Notes: generated by a model not told the origin, from the sequence alone. Shown: positions 9,685 to 18,260, numbered from the stretch's first letter. The stretch: DNA of 50,371 bases from Gemmataceae bacterium (GCA_009691845.1 SIAJ01000036.1:1-50371); one strand, 5' to 3'. Numbers and translations: made by a program.

Positions 9685-10593
9685 ATGCAACTCGGATTCG
9701 TCAGCGCGATCTTGCCCGACTTGTCGATCGACGAGGTGATTTCCTTCGCGGCCGACGAGGGATTCTCGTGCGTCGAGTTGATGTGTTGGCCACCGGGCGG
9801 TTCGTCGCGCCGTTACGCGGGGGTCACGCATGTCGATGTCACTTCACTCACGGACGAAGAAGCGGCCCGGATTCGCGACCTCTCTCGTTCCAAGGGTATC
9901 CGTATCTCCGGCCTGGGCTATTATCCGAATCCGCTTGACCCAGACCCAGAGCATCGCCGAGTCGTAGTCGATCATCTCAAGAAAGTGATTCGGGCCGCAC
10001 CAAGGCTCGGCGTCACCGTGGTCAACACGTTTATCGGCCGCGATTGGACGAAGTCGATCGACGACAACTGGGCCCTCATGAAGGAAATCTGGTCAGGCAT
10101 CATCGCCGAGGCGAGGCAGCAAGGCGTGAAAATCGGCATCGAGAATTGCCCAATGCTCTTTAGCAAGGACGAATGGCCAGGCGGCAAGAACCTGGCCGTG
10201 AGCCCCGCCGTCTGGCGTCGATTGTTCAATGAGTTCCCCGATGGGATCTTGGGGCTGAATTTCGACCCTTCGCACCTGGTGTTCCAGCACATCGACTATG
10301 TGCGTGCCATTCGCGATTTCGGCAAACACTTCGTTCACATTCACGCGAAGGATACCCGCATCGATCGCGATCGCCTGTACGACGTCGGCAATCTGGGCTT
10401 CGGTTGGTACACGCCGAAGATTCCCGGCCTGGGCGACGTGAATTGGGGCCAATTCTTCAGTGCCCTGACCGACACCGGCTATCAAGGAGCAGTCTGCGTG
10501 GAAGTCGAAGACCGAGCCTTCGAGGGCTCGCTCGAAGATCGTAAACGTTCGCTGCGGTTGAGCCGCAGGTATTTGGAGCAGTTCGTGGGGTGA
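9685..10593 (+). CDS. Sugar phosphate isomerase/epimerase family protein (xylose isomerase-like TIM barrel)
   Basis: The ATG at 9685 is preceded by AGGGAGG at good spacing, giving 302 residues. The TIM-barrel AP-endonuclease 2/isomerase family is recognised from [30 protein letters not shown] in pieces and by its metal ligands: Glu in GIENCPM, Asp-His in [10 protein letters not shown], His-x-His in FVHIHAKD and Glu in VCVEVED. The protein is cytoplasmic; there is no leader. Members isomerise or epimerise sugars or inositols, and the specific substrate cannot be read from sequence. A family-A palindrome follows 12 bp after the stop. Confidence 0.88.
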   Translation: MQLGFVSAILPDLSIDEVISFAADEGFSCVELMCWPPGGSSRRYAGVTHVDVTSLTDEEAARIRDLSRSKGIRISGLGYYPNPLDPDPEHRRVVVDHLKKVIRAAPRLGVTVVNTFIGRDWTKSIDDNWALMKEIWSGIIAEARQQGVKIGIENCPMLFSKDEWPGGKNLAVSPAVWRRLFNEFPDGILGLNFDPSHLVFQHIDYVRAIRDFGKHFVHIHAKDTRIDRDRLYDVGNLGFGWYTPKIPGLGDVNWGQFFSALTDTGYQGAVCVEVEDRAFEGSLEDRKRSLRLSRRYLEQFVG

Positions 10594-10604
10594 TCGAGTT
10601 CCGA

Positions 10605-10653
10605 CAGAGCCACGACCGTAAGGGAGTGGCCGAAACGCTCCCTTAACGGTCGC
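10605..10653. repeat. Dispersed palindrome, family A
   Basis: The left arm (10605-10629) and right arm (10636-10653) form an imperfect hairpin just after the isomerase-like gene. The sequence is nearly the same as the palindrome at 25443-25526 (shared core CGACCGTAAGGGAG and its complement). Two copies in unrelated contexts show that it is a repeat family. It may also act as a terminator here. Confidence 0.7.
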
Positions 10654-10782
10654 AGCACCGTTTCTCGCTCGCGCAATCCGCAATCTCGGCAAAATTCATA
10701 CTGCCGCGAGTTCCGAACGGCCGATAAGACCCCAAAACGTTCCCGCGGGTCGAGCCCGCCTCGTTTGCAGAGGTGCCATCTC

Positions 10783-11913
10783 ATGTTGAAGAATCGAACT
10801 CGGCTGCGCGTGGAAATGCTCGAAGGCCGCGAAGTTCCTGCCCTGGCGGTTGGGTCGGGAGAGATCGTCGACCCGCCGAATCTGGACGCACCCGACGAGG
10901 TTGTTACCGATACGTGCGTTACCGACGAGGTTGTTACCGATACGTGCGTTACCGACGAGGATGTTACCGATACGGACGTAACCGACTACCTGATCATGAT
11001 CTCCAATGTCCTCGCCGAAACCTCGCCAATTCCGGAAGTCGATTTGGCCGCGTTCGTGAAGGCTGACAAAGCGAATCCGAGTGTCGGCGATCTCGTTGAT
11101 TTCAAGATCACGGTCGAGAATAACGGGCCCTTGCCGGCCACGAATGTAGCTCTGACGACCACGTTGCCGGAAGGGGTCACGTTCGTTTCCGCGACGCCAG
11201 GTCAGGGAGCCTACGATAAAGTCACGGGTATTTGGACTGTCGGCACCGTCCAACCTGCTGGGTCAATTACGCTCACGCTCAAAGTGAAAGTCCTGGAGAC
11301 GACCGAGCAGACGGTCTGGGCCGCGATCACGCATTCGGACATGTCGGACCCGGTTGTCGACAATAATTCGGCTAGCAATACGGTCACACCGGCCCTCGCC
11401 GGCATCAAGCTCACGAAGACCGCGTCGTCCTCAACGCTCGTCGTCGGTGCCACGGTCGTGTTCACGATCTCCGTGAAAAACACGGGACCAGGTATGGCGC
11501 GTGCAATCAACATCAAGGACACGCTTGGCGCGGGCTTCACGTTCGTGGAGGCTCTATTGCCCACACGCGGTGTGTTCACGGCTGGAACGCGAACCTGGAA
11601 GATCGGGGCCTTGACCAGCGGTTCGACAGCCACCGTGAAGCTCATCGCGACGGTGAAATCCACCGGTCGGTTGACCAGCACTGTGGCAATTGTTTCCGGA
11701 ACCGGTATCGATGAGTTGCGTTCGAATCGCGAAGCCAAAGCGACCGTCACCGGGACCAAAGTCAGTACTCCAGCCACCTGGTCGTACGTGGTTCTGGGTT
11801 CGAGACCGAAGCTTCTGCCAGTAACGGCTGGGGCCGTGCCACCCTCGCTGCAGGTGAATGCTCCAGCGACGGGCTTGAAGCCGACTTACTTAAGGCCGCT
11901 GTTCGGGCTGTGA
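10783..11913 (+). CDS. DUF11-repeat surface protein with planctomycete N-terminal motif
   Basis: The start at ATG 10783 gives 376 residues and puts the motif RLRVEMLEGREVPA at residues 7-20. This 'LExRxxPA' signature is typical of the N-terminus of large exported planctomycete proteins. A threonine/aspartate-rich tandem repeat (DEVVTDTCVT, three copies) covers residues 38-67. Two DUF11 domains follow: about 90-202 (with KANPSVGDLVDFKITVEN and VVDNNSA) and about 207-322. DUF11 modules are Ig-like extracellular repeats. The product is probably cell-surface attached, with no catalytic residues visible. The repeat region is the likely site of length variation between strains. Confidence 0.82.
   Translation: MLKNRTRLRVEMLEGREVPALAVGSGEIVDPPNLDAPDEVVTDTCVTDEVVTDTCVTDEDVTDTDVTDYLIMISNVLAETSPIPEVDLAAFVKADKANPSVGDLVDFKITVENNGPLPATNVALTTTLPEGVTFVSATPGQGAYDKVTGIWTVGTVQPAGSITLTLKVKVLETTEQTVWAAITHSDMSDPVVDNNSASNTVTPALAGIKLTKTASSSTLVVGATVVFTISVKNTGPGMARAINIKDTLGAGFTFVEALLPTRGVFTAGTRTWKIGALTSGSTATVKLIATVKSTGRLTSTVAIVSGTGIDELRSNREAKATVTGTKVSTPATWSYVVLGSRPKLLPVTAGAVPPSLQVNAPATGLKPTYLRPLFGL
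10894..10983 (+). repeat. 30-bp in-frame tandem repeat, three copies
   Basis: Copies lie at 10894-10923, 10924-10953 and 10954-10983. The first two are identical and the third has a few changes. Each encodes ten residues ending TDTCVT or a variant. Because the unit is a multiple of three, copy-number change would lengthen the surface protein without breaking its frame. Confidence 0.9.
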
Positions 11914-11967
11914 TCGAAGGTTGTCGCCATTCGCTCCGGGGTTGTGCAGGAATCTACGTGGGATTGA

Positions 11968-12033
11968 GCCTCCAGGCCTGTTCCAAATCATTTAGTGGCA
12001 GTTGCCAGTGTTACTTCCGGCAGGCCTGGAGGC
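11968..12033. repeat. Inverted repeat related to the REP palindromes
   Basis: Two 13-nt arms (11968-11980 and 12021-12033) are perfect inverted copies, separated by 40 nt. The right arm sits within GGCAGGCC-TGGA-GGCCTACC, which has the same architecture as the REP units near the RAYT gene at the right end of the window. It lies between the DUF11 gene and the VOC pseudogene. Confidence 0.6.
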
Positions 12034-12092
12034 CTACCGCCACAATTCTTGATCGCTGCACAGGCTCTCCGCGAAAGGGCTTGTACTCGTCC

Positions 12093-12397
12093 CTTTGGTG
12101 TACCTCAGCAGATCAAGCGGAATGGCAAATCCATCCGGCACGTTGAAATGCGTGACCAGTCAGTAGCCATGATCCTCGACTGGCCCCACCCGCGACCGTT
12201 TTCTCAATGTCAGCGCACTAGAACGAGATGTTCTGGGTTCCCGAGACGGCACCGTCTTGCTCATCCGCTTCGGGCAAATCGAACATCAACCAGCCAGTGC
12301 CCACATCGTTGGCCGGAAAACTCAGCTTGTCGCGAAAGAAGGTTCGCAGAGCCTCGGGTTCCGATGAGTGGAACATGGTGTGGACGCCGCGAATCAT
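12093..12397 (-). pseudogene. Decayed VOC/glyoxalase-family gene
   Basis: ATG at 12397 (GGAG upstream) starts MIRGVHTMFHSSEPEALR, FFRDKLSFPA and GWLMFDLPEAD, the standard opening of planctomycete VOC-superfamily proteins. After 59 residues the frame ends at TAG (12220-12218) exactly where Tyr is expected in 'ISFYC'. The family sequence continues in the same frame (CADIEKTVA), then in another frame as GPVEDHGY, a second stop, LVTHFNVPDGFAI and RYTK. So there are at least two nonsense changes and one frameshift or deletion. The gene is 47 bp downstream of the S41 protease on the same strand. Confidence 0.85.
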
Positions 12398-12444
12398 GGG
12401 TTGCTCCAGTGCTCAGAAGTTCGAGCGGAGCATTCCCAACATCG

Positions 12445-13776
12445 CTACTTCCTCGGCTCCGCCTTCAAGTGCTCGATCGCCTTGACCAGCGCCCGATCCA
12501 CGAACGGCTTTTCGGGCTCTTTTGGCTTGCTCTTGCGGACGATGTCCTTGTTGCGTTTGTAGCGAAGATACTCCAAGCGTTCTTCGTCCTTCATGACGAT
12601 CTCGAAGCCGGAGTTGGGTTTCACTCCCCAGTCGTCGGAATCCTTGGCGTCCGGGTAACGGTGCATGTTCACGCCACTCGGCCGCCAGTAGGTATCGGTC
12701 GTGAGCTTGAGGGCAGTGGGAGGGTCGCCGCCAAGTCTGATCACCTTCTGGACACTGCCCTTACCGAATGAGCGATCGCCGATCACCACGGCCCGGTGGT
12801 TGTCCTGGAGTGCGGCCGCCACGATTTCAGCAGCACTGGCGCTGTTCTTGTTCACGAGCACGACCATCGGCAATTTCTCGCTCGATTCGGAGGAGAGCCC
12901 TTCGGACTTGGCCTCCCAGGTTTTGCCGGTGCCGTGTCGATCCTTCGTGCCGACGATTTTGCCTTCCTTCAAGAACAAGTCACTGACGGAAACCGAAGAG
13001 CTCAGCAGACCACCTGGGTTCTCGCGCATATCGAGAATGAGAGATTTCATGCCTTCACCCTGAAGTCGATCGATGGTCTTTTTGAGATCGTCGAACGTGT
13101 GCTCCGTGAACTGGATCAGACGGATGTAGGCAATGCCGGCCGCACGATCGGCAAACCACTCGAACTCTTTCAGGTTCTCCTCCTTGCGATGCAAGCCGAG
13201 GATGGTCTTCACTTCGATGATGGCCCGAGTGAGCGTGAAGGTTTCCGCCTGCTTGCCCCCTTCGTGAACGACAGTCAGCGTGATCTTGGTCCCTTCTTGT
13301 CCCTGGATCATGCGGATCACATCGCTCATGCGCATGCCGTCCGTGGGCCTGTCTTCAACCTTGATGATGATGTCGCCGGCCAGAATACCCGCCTCATGTG
13401 CAGGCGTGCCGACCATGGGGCTGATGACGAGCGGCAAGCCCGTGCGTGGATCCATGCCGAGATTGATGCCGACACCGCCGAAGTTCCCCTCGGTTTGAGC
13501 GTTGAACTGGCGGAACTCCTCCGGGTTCATGTACTGCGAGTAAGGATCGAGCTTGTCGAGCCCGCCGTTGATCATGTCCTCGACGAGCTTTTGCTTCTGA
13601 TCGTCGTCGAGCGGCCGGACGAAATGTTGATCGACCTCGGCCAGTACATCGACCATCGTGCGGACCATCTTGTATTCCTTGTCGTTCTGCTTCGAGGGAG
13701 CAGTAAACGACAAACCCACCGCGACTAGCATGGCCATCGGCACGGCGATCAGCCAGGCCAGATTGAATCGAGACAT
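12445..13776 (-). CDS. S41 family C-terminal processing peptidase with PDZ domain
   Basis: This 443-residue protein has an N-terminal membrane anchor or signal (residues 8-24), a helical linker with LDPYSQYMNPEEF, a PDZ domain at about 95-185 (GGVGINLG, AGDIIIKVEDRP) and a tail-specific protease domain. The catalytic segment NKNSASAAEI (about residues 309-318) and the lysine of SFGKGSVQ (Lys339) form the family's Ser-Lys dyad. LDMRENPGGLL precedes them as usual. CtpA-type enzymes trim or degrade exported proteins from their C-terminus in the periplasm. The gene is divergent from the first TIGR03000 gene. Confidence 0.93.
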   Translation of the reverse strand: MSRFNLAWLIAVPMAMLVAVGLSFTAPSKQNDKEYKMVRTMVDVLAEVDQHFVRPLDDDQKQKLVEDMINGGLDKLDPYSQYMNPEEFRQFNAQTEGNFGGVGINLGMDPRTGLPLVISPMVGTPAHEAGILAGDIIIKVEDRPTDGMRMSDVIRMIQGQEGTKITLTVVHEGGKQAETFTLTRAIIEVKTILGLHRKEENLKEFEWFADRAAGIAYIRLIQFTEHTFDDLKKTIDRLQGEGMKSLILDMRENPGGLLSSSVSVSDLFLKEGKIVGTKDRHGTGKTWEAKSEGLSSESSEKLPMVVLVNKNSASAAEIVAAALQDNHRAVVIGDRSFGKGSVQKVIRLGGDPPTALKLTTDTYWRPSGVNMHRYPDAKDSDDWGVKPNSGFEIVMKDEERLEYLRYKRNKDIVRKSKPKEPEKPFVDRALVKAIEHLKAEPRK

Positions 13777-13955
13777 CTTGCACCTTGGAGTTAGCCAGTC
13801 AGCTGGTCACACGGTTTGGCAACCTGTAAGGATTTTACCGTCTTTAGCGGTTGCACCGATAGATGGAACTGGTCTGGAAGCATCGGAAGAACCGAGAGTG
13901 CCGTTTTTGTTTGACGTAGACAGTCATCGCGATTATCCTGACTTAGCAGGTCTTC

Positions 13956-14011
13956 CCAGATTGCTCATTTTAACAGACTGGGGACCACGTCTCGAACCGG
14001 AGTAGGACTCC
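13956..14011 (+). promoter_or_regulatory. Conserved upstream block of TIGR03000 gene 1
   Basis: A block CCAGATTGCTCATTTTAAC (from 13956) and a downstream ACCGGAGT-AGG-ACTCC (to 14011) recur in the same order before the second TIGR03000 gene, at 15156 and 15207. The intervening sequence is more diverged. Conservation outside the coding region suggests a shared promoter or 5' UTR control element. GGAGT/ACTCC is a small inverted repeat just upstream of the start. No sigma factor class is assigned. Confidence 0.5.
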
Positions 14012-14025
14012 AGGGGCATCAGTCT

Positions 14026-14943
14026 ATGTACAGCATCGTTATGATCGCCGCGATGACGGCGGCACCCGAAGCGCCCGATTTTCATAAAAGGGGCGGGGGA
14101 TGTACGGGAGCTTACTACACCAGTTGCACCGGATGCAGTGGTGGCGTCTACTACAGTGGTCGTGGTTGCACCGGCTGCCAGGGAGCGGTGACCGTTTACA
14201 GTTCTTGCATCGGTAGTTGCACCGGCTGCTACGGCGGCTATGCCCGCAGTGGCTGTTGCGGCGGCTACTCCTACCATCCAGGCGTGAATGGAGTACCGAG
14301 TTCTCCGGTTCCGCCTGCGGTCGTCGTTCCCGTGGCCCCTGCGAAGGACCCAAAGAAGGACGCGAAGGATCCCAAGGGCGCTCCGGGCGGGATCTCCGCC
14401 ACCGACGTGCCGATCGCTCATAACTTCCTGCCGGCCAATCGAGGCCAGGTGCTCGTGTTTGCTCCTGCAAATGCCAAGCTGTTCGCAGACGGTCACGCCA
14501 CCACGCTGACCGGCACCGAGCGGACCTTTCAAACGCCGGCCCTCGCTGAAGGCAAGGATTTTCACTACACGCTGAAAATTGAATTCAACGAAGGTACGGA
14601 AACGAAGTCGGTCAGCAAGCAAGTATTGGTCCGAGCCGGTCATCGGACGGTCGTGGATTTCACGGTGCAGGATGACAAGACCAGCAGTGCCATCACGGTG
14701 AATCTGCCGACCAAGGCCAAGCTCTTTGTGGATGGGACCACCACGCCAGCCACGGGTGGCAAACACGTTTTCCGAACACCCGAACTGACACGTGGCAAGC
14801 CATACGTGTACCAGTTCCGGGCCGAGGTTGAGCGCGATGGCAAGACGGAAGTTGAATCACGCGAAGTGAATTTTCGCGGCGGCGATGCAGTCGTCGTCGA
14901 TTTCAGCGAAGTGAACCCAATTCGCACGGCATCCGCGAAGTAG
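14026..14943 (+). CDS. TIGR03000-domain protein 1, Cys-rich N-terminus
   Basis: The 305-residue product starts MYSIVMIAAMTAAPEA. Residues 25-85 are Gly/Tyr/Cys-rich with ten cysteines, mostly as repeated CTGC units. A lysine/aspartate linker follows. Two TIGR03000 domains come next, about 140-210 (FAPANAKLFADGHATT ... RTFQTPAL) and 220-297 (LPTKAKLFVDGTTTP ... HVFRTPEL). TIGR03000 is a planctomycete domain of unknown function, often in proteins with low-complexity parts. The paralogue at 15234 has the same first residues and the same two-domain tail but a different middle, so this is a tandem duplication with a diverging N-terminal module. Export is plausible but no classical cleavage site is evident. 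Confidence 0.88.
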   Translation: MYSIVMIAAMTAAPEAPDFHKRGGGCTGAYYTSCTGCSGGVYYSGRGCTGCQGAVTVYSSCIGSCTGCYGGYARSGCCGGYSYHPGVNGVPSSPVPPAVVVPVAPAKDPKKDAKDPKGAPGGISATDVPIAHNFLPANRGQVLVFAPANAKLFADGHATTLTGTERTFQTPALAEGKDFHYTLKIEFNEGTETKSVSKQVLVRAGHRTVVDFTVQDDKTSSAITVNLPTKAKLFVDGTTTPATGGKHVFRTPELTRGKPYVYQFRAEVERDGKTEVESREVNFRGGDAVVVDFSEVNPIRTASAK

Positions 14944-14964
14944 TTATTCGGAACGATTCGTCGA

Positions 14965-15010
14965 CACGGGAGCAGACCTCGCTCGCTCTGAGCGAGGGGT
15001 TGCTCCCGTG
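14965..15010. terminator. Nested hairpin after TIGR03000 gene 1
   Basis: Outer arms CACGGGAGCA and TGCTCCCGTG pair perfectly, and inner arms TCGCTC and GAGCGA pair inside them. The hairpin begins 22 bp after the stop codon of the first TIGR03000 gene and separates it from the second copy's upstream block. Confidence 0.65.
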
Positions 15011-15155
15011 AGTCATTCGTAAGAGTCGCGCGATTACACCAGTTCTTCGGGTTGTACGGCTCAGACTCCATTTCCCTCGCTCAGCTTCAGTTAGAATCGC
15101 TATCGTCGGCTTTGACACCACATTTTTCACGACTTACCATACAGGCACAAACCCA

Positions 15156-15219
15156 CCAGATTGCGCATTGTGACGAATCGGCGTGGGCCATTCCTGTCCT
15201 GCAACCGGAGTTGCACTCC
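15156..15219 (+). promoter_or_regulatory. Conserved upstream block of TIGR03000 gene 2
   Basis: This is the counterpart of 13956-14011: CCAGATTGCGCATTGTGAC followed by ACCGGAGT-TGC-ACTCC, at 78 and 27 bp before the ATG. In the inverted repeat both arms match the first copy, while two of its three central bases differ. That pattern suggests selection on the stem. Confidence 0.5.
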
Positions 15220-15233
15220 AAGAGAGGTTCTCC

Positions 15234-16124
15234 ATGTATAGCATCGTGATCTTGGCGGCCATGTCGGCCACGCCCGAGACCCAGGATTTCTGCCTCAAGA
15301 ACAAGGGCAAGCAACAGAATGTCGGCAGCGTTGCACCCAAGCAGAAACAAATCGGCCACCCGAAATTCTCCCAGCCAAACCACGGCGGTGCCAAGGGTTT
15401 CATGGGCAGCAACTTGTTCTGCTCCAACACGGGTGGAGGCAATGGCTGCAATTTCCTCGGTAGCGATCTCTTCCGCTGCGGCCACGGTGGGTTCGGCGGC
15501 GGTTGCAATATCCTTGACAGCGGGCTGTTCGCCAAGTTTTTCCGTCATGGCGAGCGAATCAACTTCATCCCCGCCCAGAACTCGGGCCCAACCGGGCGAG
15601 GCGTTGTGATCCTTGGCTACAACAATGCTCCGCAAGCTGACGGGGCTGTAGTCGTCGTTCTCATGCCGGCGACAGGCAAGCTCATCGCCAATGGCCAACC
15701 AACCGAAGGCAAGGGCACGACGCGTTCGTTCCAGACTCCGGTCCTCGCTGTCGGTCAGGAGTTCCGATACGAGATGCAGGTCGAGATCGAGGAAGATGGC
15801 AATACCAGGACGCTCACGAAGCAAGTCATGGTTCGCGCTGGTCATAGCACGACCGTTGACTTCACCGAGAAAGTGAACACGGCCGTGACGGTCACTCTTC
15901 CCGCGAAGGCCAAGCTGCTTGTTGATGGGACCGACACGCTGATGACGGGTGGAACGCACACGTTCAACACGCCAGTTCTCGCCAAGGGCCAGGCGTTCAG
16001 CTACAAGTTCCGCGCTGAGATCGAGAAGGATGGCAAGATGGAAGTCGTCACGCAGGATGTGAGCTTCAAGGCCGGCGAAGCAGTCACGGTTGACTTCACG
16101 ACGACCGCGACGGTTTCGAAGTAA
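15234..16124 (+). CDS. TIGR03000-domain protein 2, Gly/Asn-rich N-terminus
   Basis: ATG 15234, preceded by AGAGAGG, gives 296 residues starting MYSIVILAAMSATPET, almost the same as the upstream paralogue. Residues 20-125 are rich in Gly, Asn, Phe and Cys (NLFCSNTGGGNGC, DLFRCGHGGFGGGC) but lack the CTGC units of copy 1. Two TIGR03000 domains follow, about 135-208 and 214-292, with LPAKAKLLVDGTDTL and HTFNTPVLAKG. The function is unknown. The coupled copies, separate terminators and matching upstream blocks indicate individually transcribed duplicates under the same control. Confidence 0.88.
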   Translation: MYSIVILAAMSATPETQDFCLKNKGKQQNVGSVAPKQKQIGHPKFSQPNHGGAKGFMGSNLFCSNTGGGNGCNFLGSDLFRCGHGGFGGGCNILDSGLFAKFFRHGERINFIPAQNSGPTGRGVVILGYNNAPQADGAVVVVLMPATGKLIANGQPTEGKGTTRSFQTPVLAVGQEFRYEMQVEIEEDGNTRTLTKQVMVRAGHSTTVDFTEKVNTAVTVTLPAKAKLLVDGTDTLMTGGTHTFNTPVLAKGQAFSYKFRAEIEKDGKMEVVTQDVSFKAGEAVTVDFTTTATVSK

Positions 16125-16139
16125 CAATCCGAGTGCAAC

Positions 16140-16204
16140 GTTCGAAGGAAAAAGTCCAAAGTGAAATGCATCCGCATTCGCACTTTGGACTTTTTCCTTC
16201 GAAC
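16140..16204. terminator. Perfect 24-bp hairpin between convergent genes
   Basis: Arms 16140-16163 and 16181-16204 are perfect 24-nt inverted copies; the 17-nt loop contains its own AATGC/GCATT stem. Each arm includes a five-base A or T run. It lies 15 bp after the TIGR03000 stop and 7 bp from the ferredoxin stop, a placement that suits a bidirectional terminator. The stem is longer than usual for a terminator. Confidence 0.75.
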
Positions 16205-16211
16205 TTGGGAT

Positions 16212-16631
16212 TTAGTGCCCCTCTTGGACCAAGTTCTTGTTCCATTTTGGAATTTCGACGACCAGGTTCATCGAGCCATCGGGAACGCACTGGCAACTCA
16301 GCCGCGAATCGGGTTCCACGTCGCGTGCGGTATCGAGCATGTCTTCCTCATCCTCCGTGGCCCTTGAGCAAGACTTCATCCCTTCGCGTACTTTCACATG
16401 ACACGTTGCGCACGCACAGACTCCTCCGCAGGAGTGGTCGATCTCGATCCCGGCTCCTTCGGCCAGGTCCATGATGCTCCCTTCGAGCCCGGTGTGGCCA
16501 AAGGGGATCGCGGAGGGACGCACCTCGAAAACCTTATTCTCGCCCGTCTCTTCGATGTGGAACGTAATGCGAAATGGCTTGCTCGGCTTGTGCGTTTCCG
16601 GCTTAACGATGTAGGGGTTAACCCCGCCCAT
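16212..16631 (-). CDS. [2Fe-2S] ferredoxin (ISC/adrenodoxin-like)
   Basis: I choose ATG 16631 (139 residues); an in-frame TTG at 16643 is the alternative and has no better ribosome site. The cluster ligands are Cys68, Cys74, Cys77 (HSCGGVCACATCHV) and a distal Cys in LSCQC (113 or 115). The spacing C-x5-C-x2-C plus a distant fourth Cys fits plant- and adrenodoxin-type electron carriers; CGGVCACATC is characteristic of the ISC ferredoxin branch. An N-terminal extension of about 18 residues precedes the domain. It is a soluble cytoplasmic electron donor with no redox partner encoded nearby. Confidence 0.9.
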   Translation of the reverse strand: MGGVNPYIVKPETHKPSKPFRITFHIEETGENKVFEVRPSAIPFGHTGLEGSIMDLAEGAGIEIDHSCGGVCACATCHVKVREGMKSCSRATEDEEDMLDTARDVEPDSRLSCQCVPDGSMNLVVEIPKWNKNLVQEGH

Positions 16632-16724
16632 GGTGTTTTCCAAGTTGTGATGATGGAACAGGAGTTATTCTACGCCTGTGGACTCCCTGGACCAATTTCG
16701 ATGGGCCAGTGTCCTGACATGTAG

Positions 16725-16818
16725 CCCTCTCGCTCCGCGAAAGGGGTGCAAGAGCCTGCGCGAATCGAACTGGACAACTCTACAGCAAGCCTCGCTTTCC
16801 TCTCGCTCCGCGCGAGGG
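16725..16818. repeat. Two copies of 'CTCGCTCCGCGA' palindrome (family B)
   Basis: Copies at 16725-16746 and 16799-16818 share CCTCTCGCTCCGCG and end in complementary G-rich arms, forming short hairpins. A third copy is at 30794-30813. They lie in the divergent gap between the ferredoxin and aminotransferase genes. Confidence 0.6.
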
Positions 16819-16897
16819 CTAAAGTGAAACCAGATAGCTACAATCACACGGGCGGGCTTCCGCCTTTTTTCGTTTCCTCTAACCCGTCCACGAATCC

Positions 16898-18148
16898 ATG
16901 AGCACACCCACCCTGTCCGATTTTGCCCTTGGCCTGACCGGCGAGACCGCGTTCGACGTCCTCGCTATTGCCAAGAAACTGAAAGCCGGCGGCAAGGACG
17001 TCATCGAACTGCAAATCGGCGACAGTCCTTTTCCTTCGACGAAAAGCGCACTAGCTGCCGGGACGAAAGCGATCGCGGATGGCCAAACGCGATACTGCCC
17101 GTCGATGGGTTTGCCGGAATTTCGCGAAGTCATCGCCGAGACTGTACGCAAAGAGTTCCACGTTCCCGCCAAGGCCGAGAACGTGGTCGTCGGACCAGGG
17201 GCGAAAGTGTTCGAGCAATTCTTTTGCGAACTGTTTGTCGAGCCGGGCGATGAGGTTCTCTTCTTCTCCCCCCAATTTCCAACCTTCGAGCCGAACTTGC
17301 GTCGGCGTGGCGGCAAGCCGGCGTACGCCACGTTGCGTCAGGAAAATGCATTTCGCCCCGACCCCAACGACGTGGAAAAATTCTTGAAGACCGCGAAGAA
17401 GCCGAAGGCGATCTTCCTGAATTCGCCGCACAATCCCACGGGAGGCGTGGCCACCAAGGAAGATCTCACCGCGATTGCCAATCTGATCCGCGGCAAGGAC
17501 ATCGCACTGTTCAGCGACGAACCGTATTGCCACATGGCCTGGGCCGACCAGCATCGCTCGATCCTGGCCGAGCCGGGCATGATGGACCAATGCGTATCCG
17601 CTTATACGTTCAGCAAGTCCTACAGCATGAGCGGCTGGCGTGTCGGCTACGCGATTAGCTCAGCGCGAAATGCGGAACTAATCGGCAAGATGATCAACAC
17701 CTCGCTTTCCTGTGTCCCGCCAATCACGCAGCTTGCCGCAATGGCCGCCCTGAAGCACGACGCGGCCGAACGCGATGAGACGATGCTGAAGTTCAAGAAG
17801 AAGGTCGAATTGCTCGTGAGTGAGTTGAAGAAGGTGGATGGCGTGACCGTGCTGATGCCGGCCGGCACGTTCTACGTATTCCCGAACGTCAGCAAGATCT
17901 GCCAGAAGCTCGGCATCACCTCGCACGGTCTGGCCATGTACCTGATGGAAGGAGCAGACGACAAGCAGGGCGTCGCCTGCCTGGGCGGCGAATGCTTCGG
18001 TGCTTCAGGAAACGGATTCTTGAGATTCAGTTGTGCCGAGCCCGACGAGCGATTGGTCGAGGCTGTGAAGTTCTTCGCGGATGCAATTACGCGGACGGAG
18101 CGGGTGAAGGCGTATTTGGAGGGGCATGCGAAGTATTGCCAGGCGTGA
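16898..18148 (+). CDS. Pyridoxal-phosphate aminotransferase, class I/II
   Basis: This 416-residue enzyme has the fold type I signatures: SPHNPTGG (Asn179), SDEPY (Asp207, Tyr210) and the PLP lysine in TFSKSYSMSGWRVG (Lys240), with Arg248 binding cofactor phosphate. A C-terminal RFSCAEPDERLVEA matches the substrate-carboxylate arginine region. The family transfers amino groups between amino acids and 2-oxo acids in the cytoplasm. It most resembles the aspartate/aromatic aminotransferase group, but the substrate cannot be fixed. There is no amino-acid pathway gene beside it. Confidence 0.9.
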   Translation: MSTPTLSDFALGLTGETAFDVLAIAKKLKAGGKDVIELQIGDSPFPSTKSALAAGTKAIADGQTRYCPSMGLPEFREVIAETVRKEFHVPAKAENVVVGPGAKVFEQFFCELFVEPGDEVLFFSPQFPTFEPNLRRRGGKPAYATLRQENAFRPDPNDVEKFLKTAKKPKAIFLNSPHNPTGGVATKEDLTAIANLIRGKDIALFSDEPYCHMAWADQHRSILAEPGMMDQCVSAYTFSKSYSMSGWRVGYAISSARNAELIGKMINTSLSCVPPITQLAAMAALKHDAAERDETMLKFKKKVELLVSELKKVDGVTVLMPAGTFYVFPNVSKICQKLGITSHGLAMYLMEGADDKQGVACLGGECFGASGNGFLRFSCAEPDERLVEAVKFFADAITRTERVKAYLEGHAKYCQA

Positions 18149-18260
18149 TCCAACAGGAGGACGAACATGGCGACCGTTGTTACGTGGTCAAGAAGAGGCC
18201 TCCGGCAATTAATTCACTTACTGGGTTGCGGCATTCTCACGCGACGAACTATCGCTGCGG

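Noticed and set aside
15087..16127. Reverse 346-residue frame
   Set aside because: It covers the whole second TIGR03000 gene in antisense; the forward frame has the domains and ribosome site.
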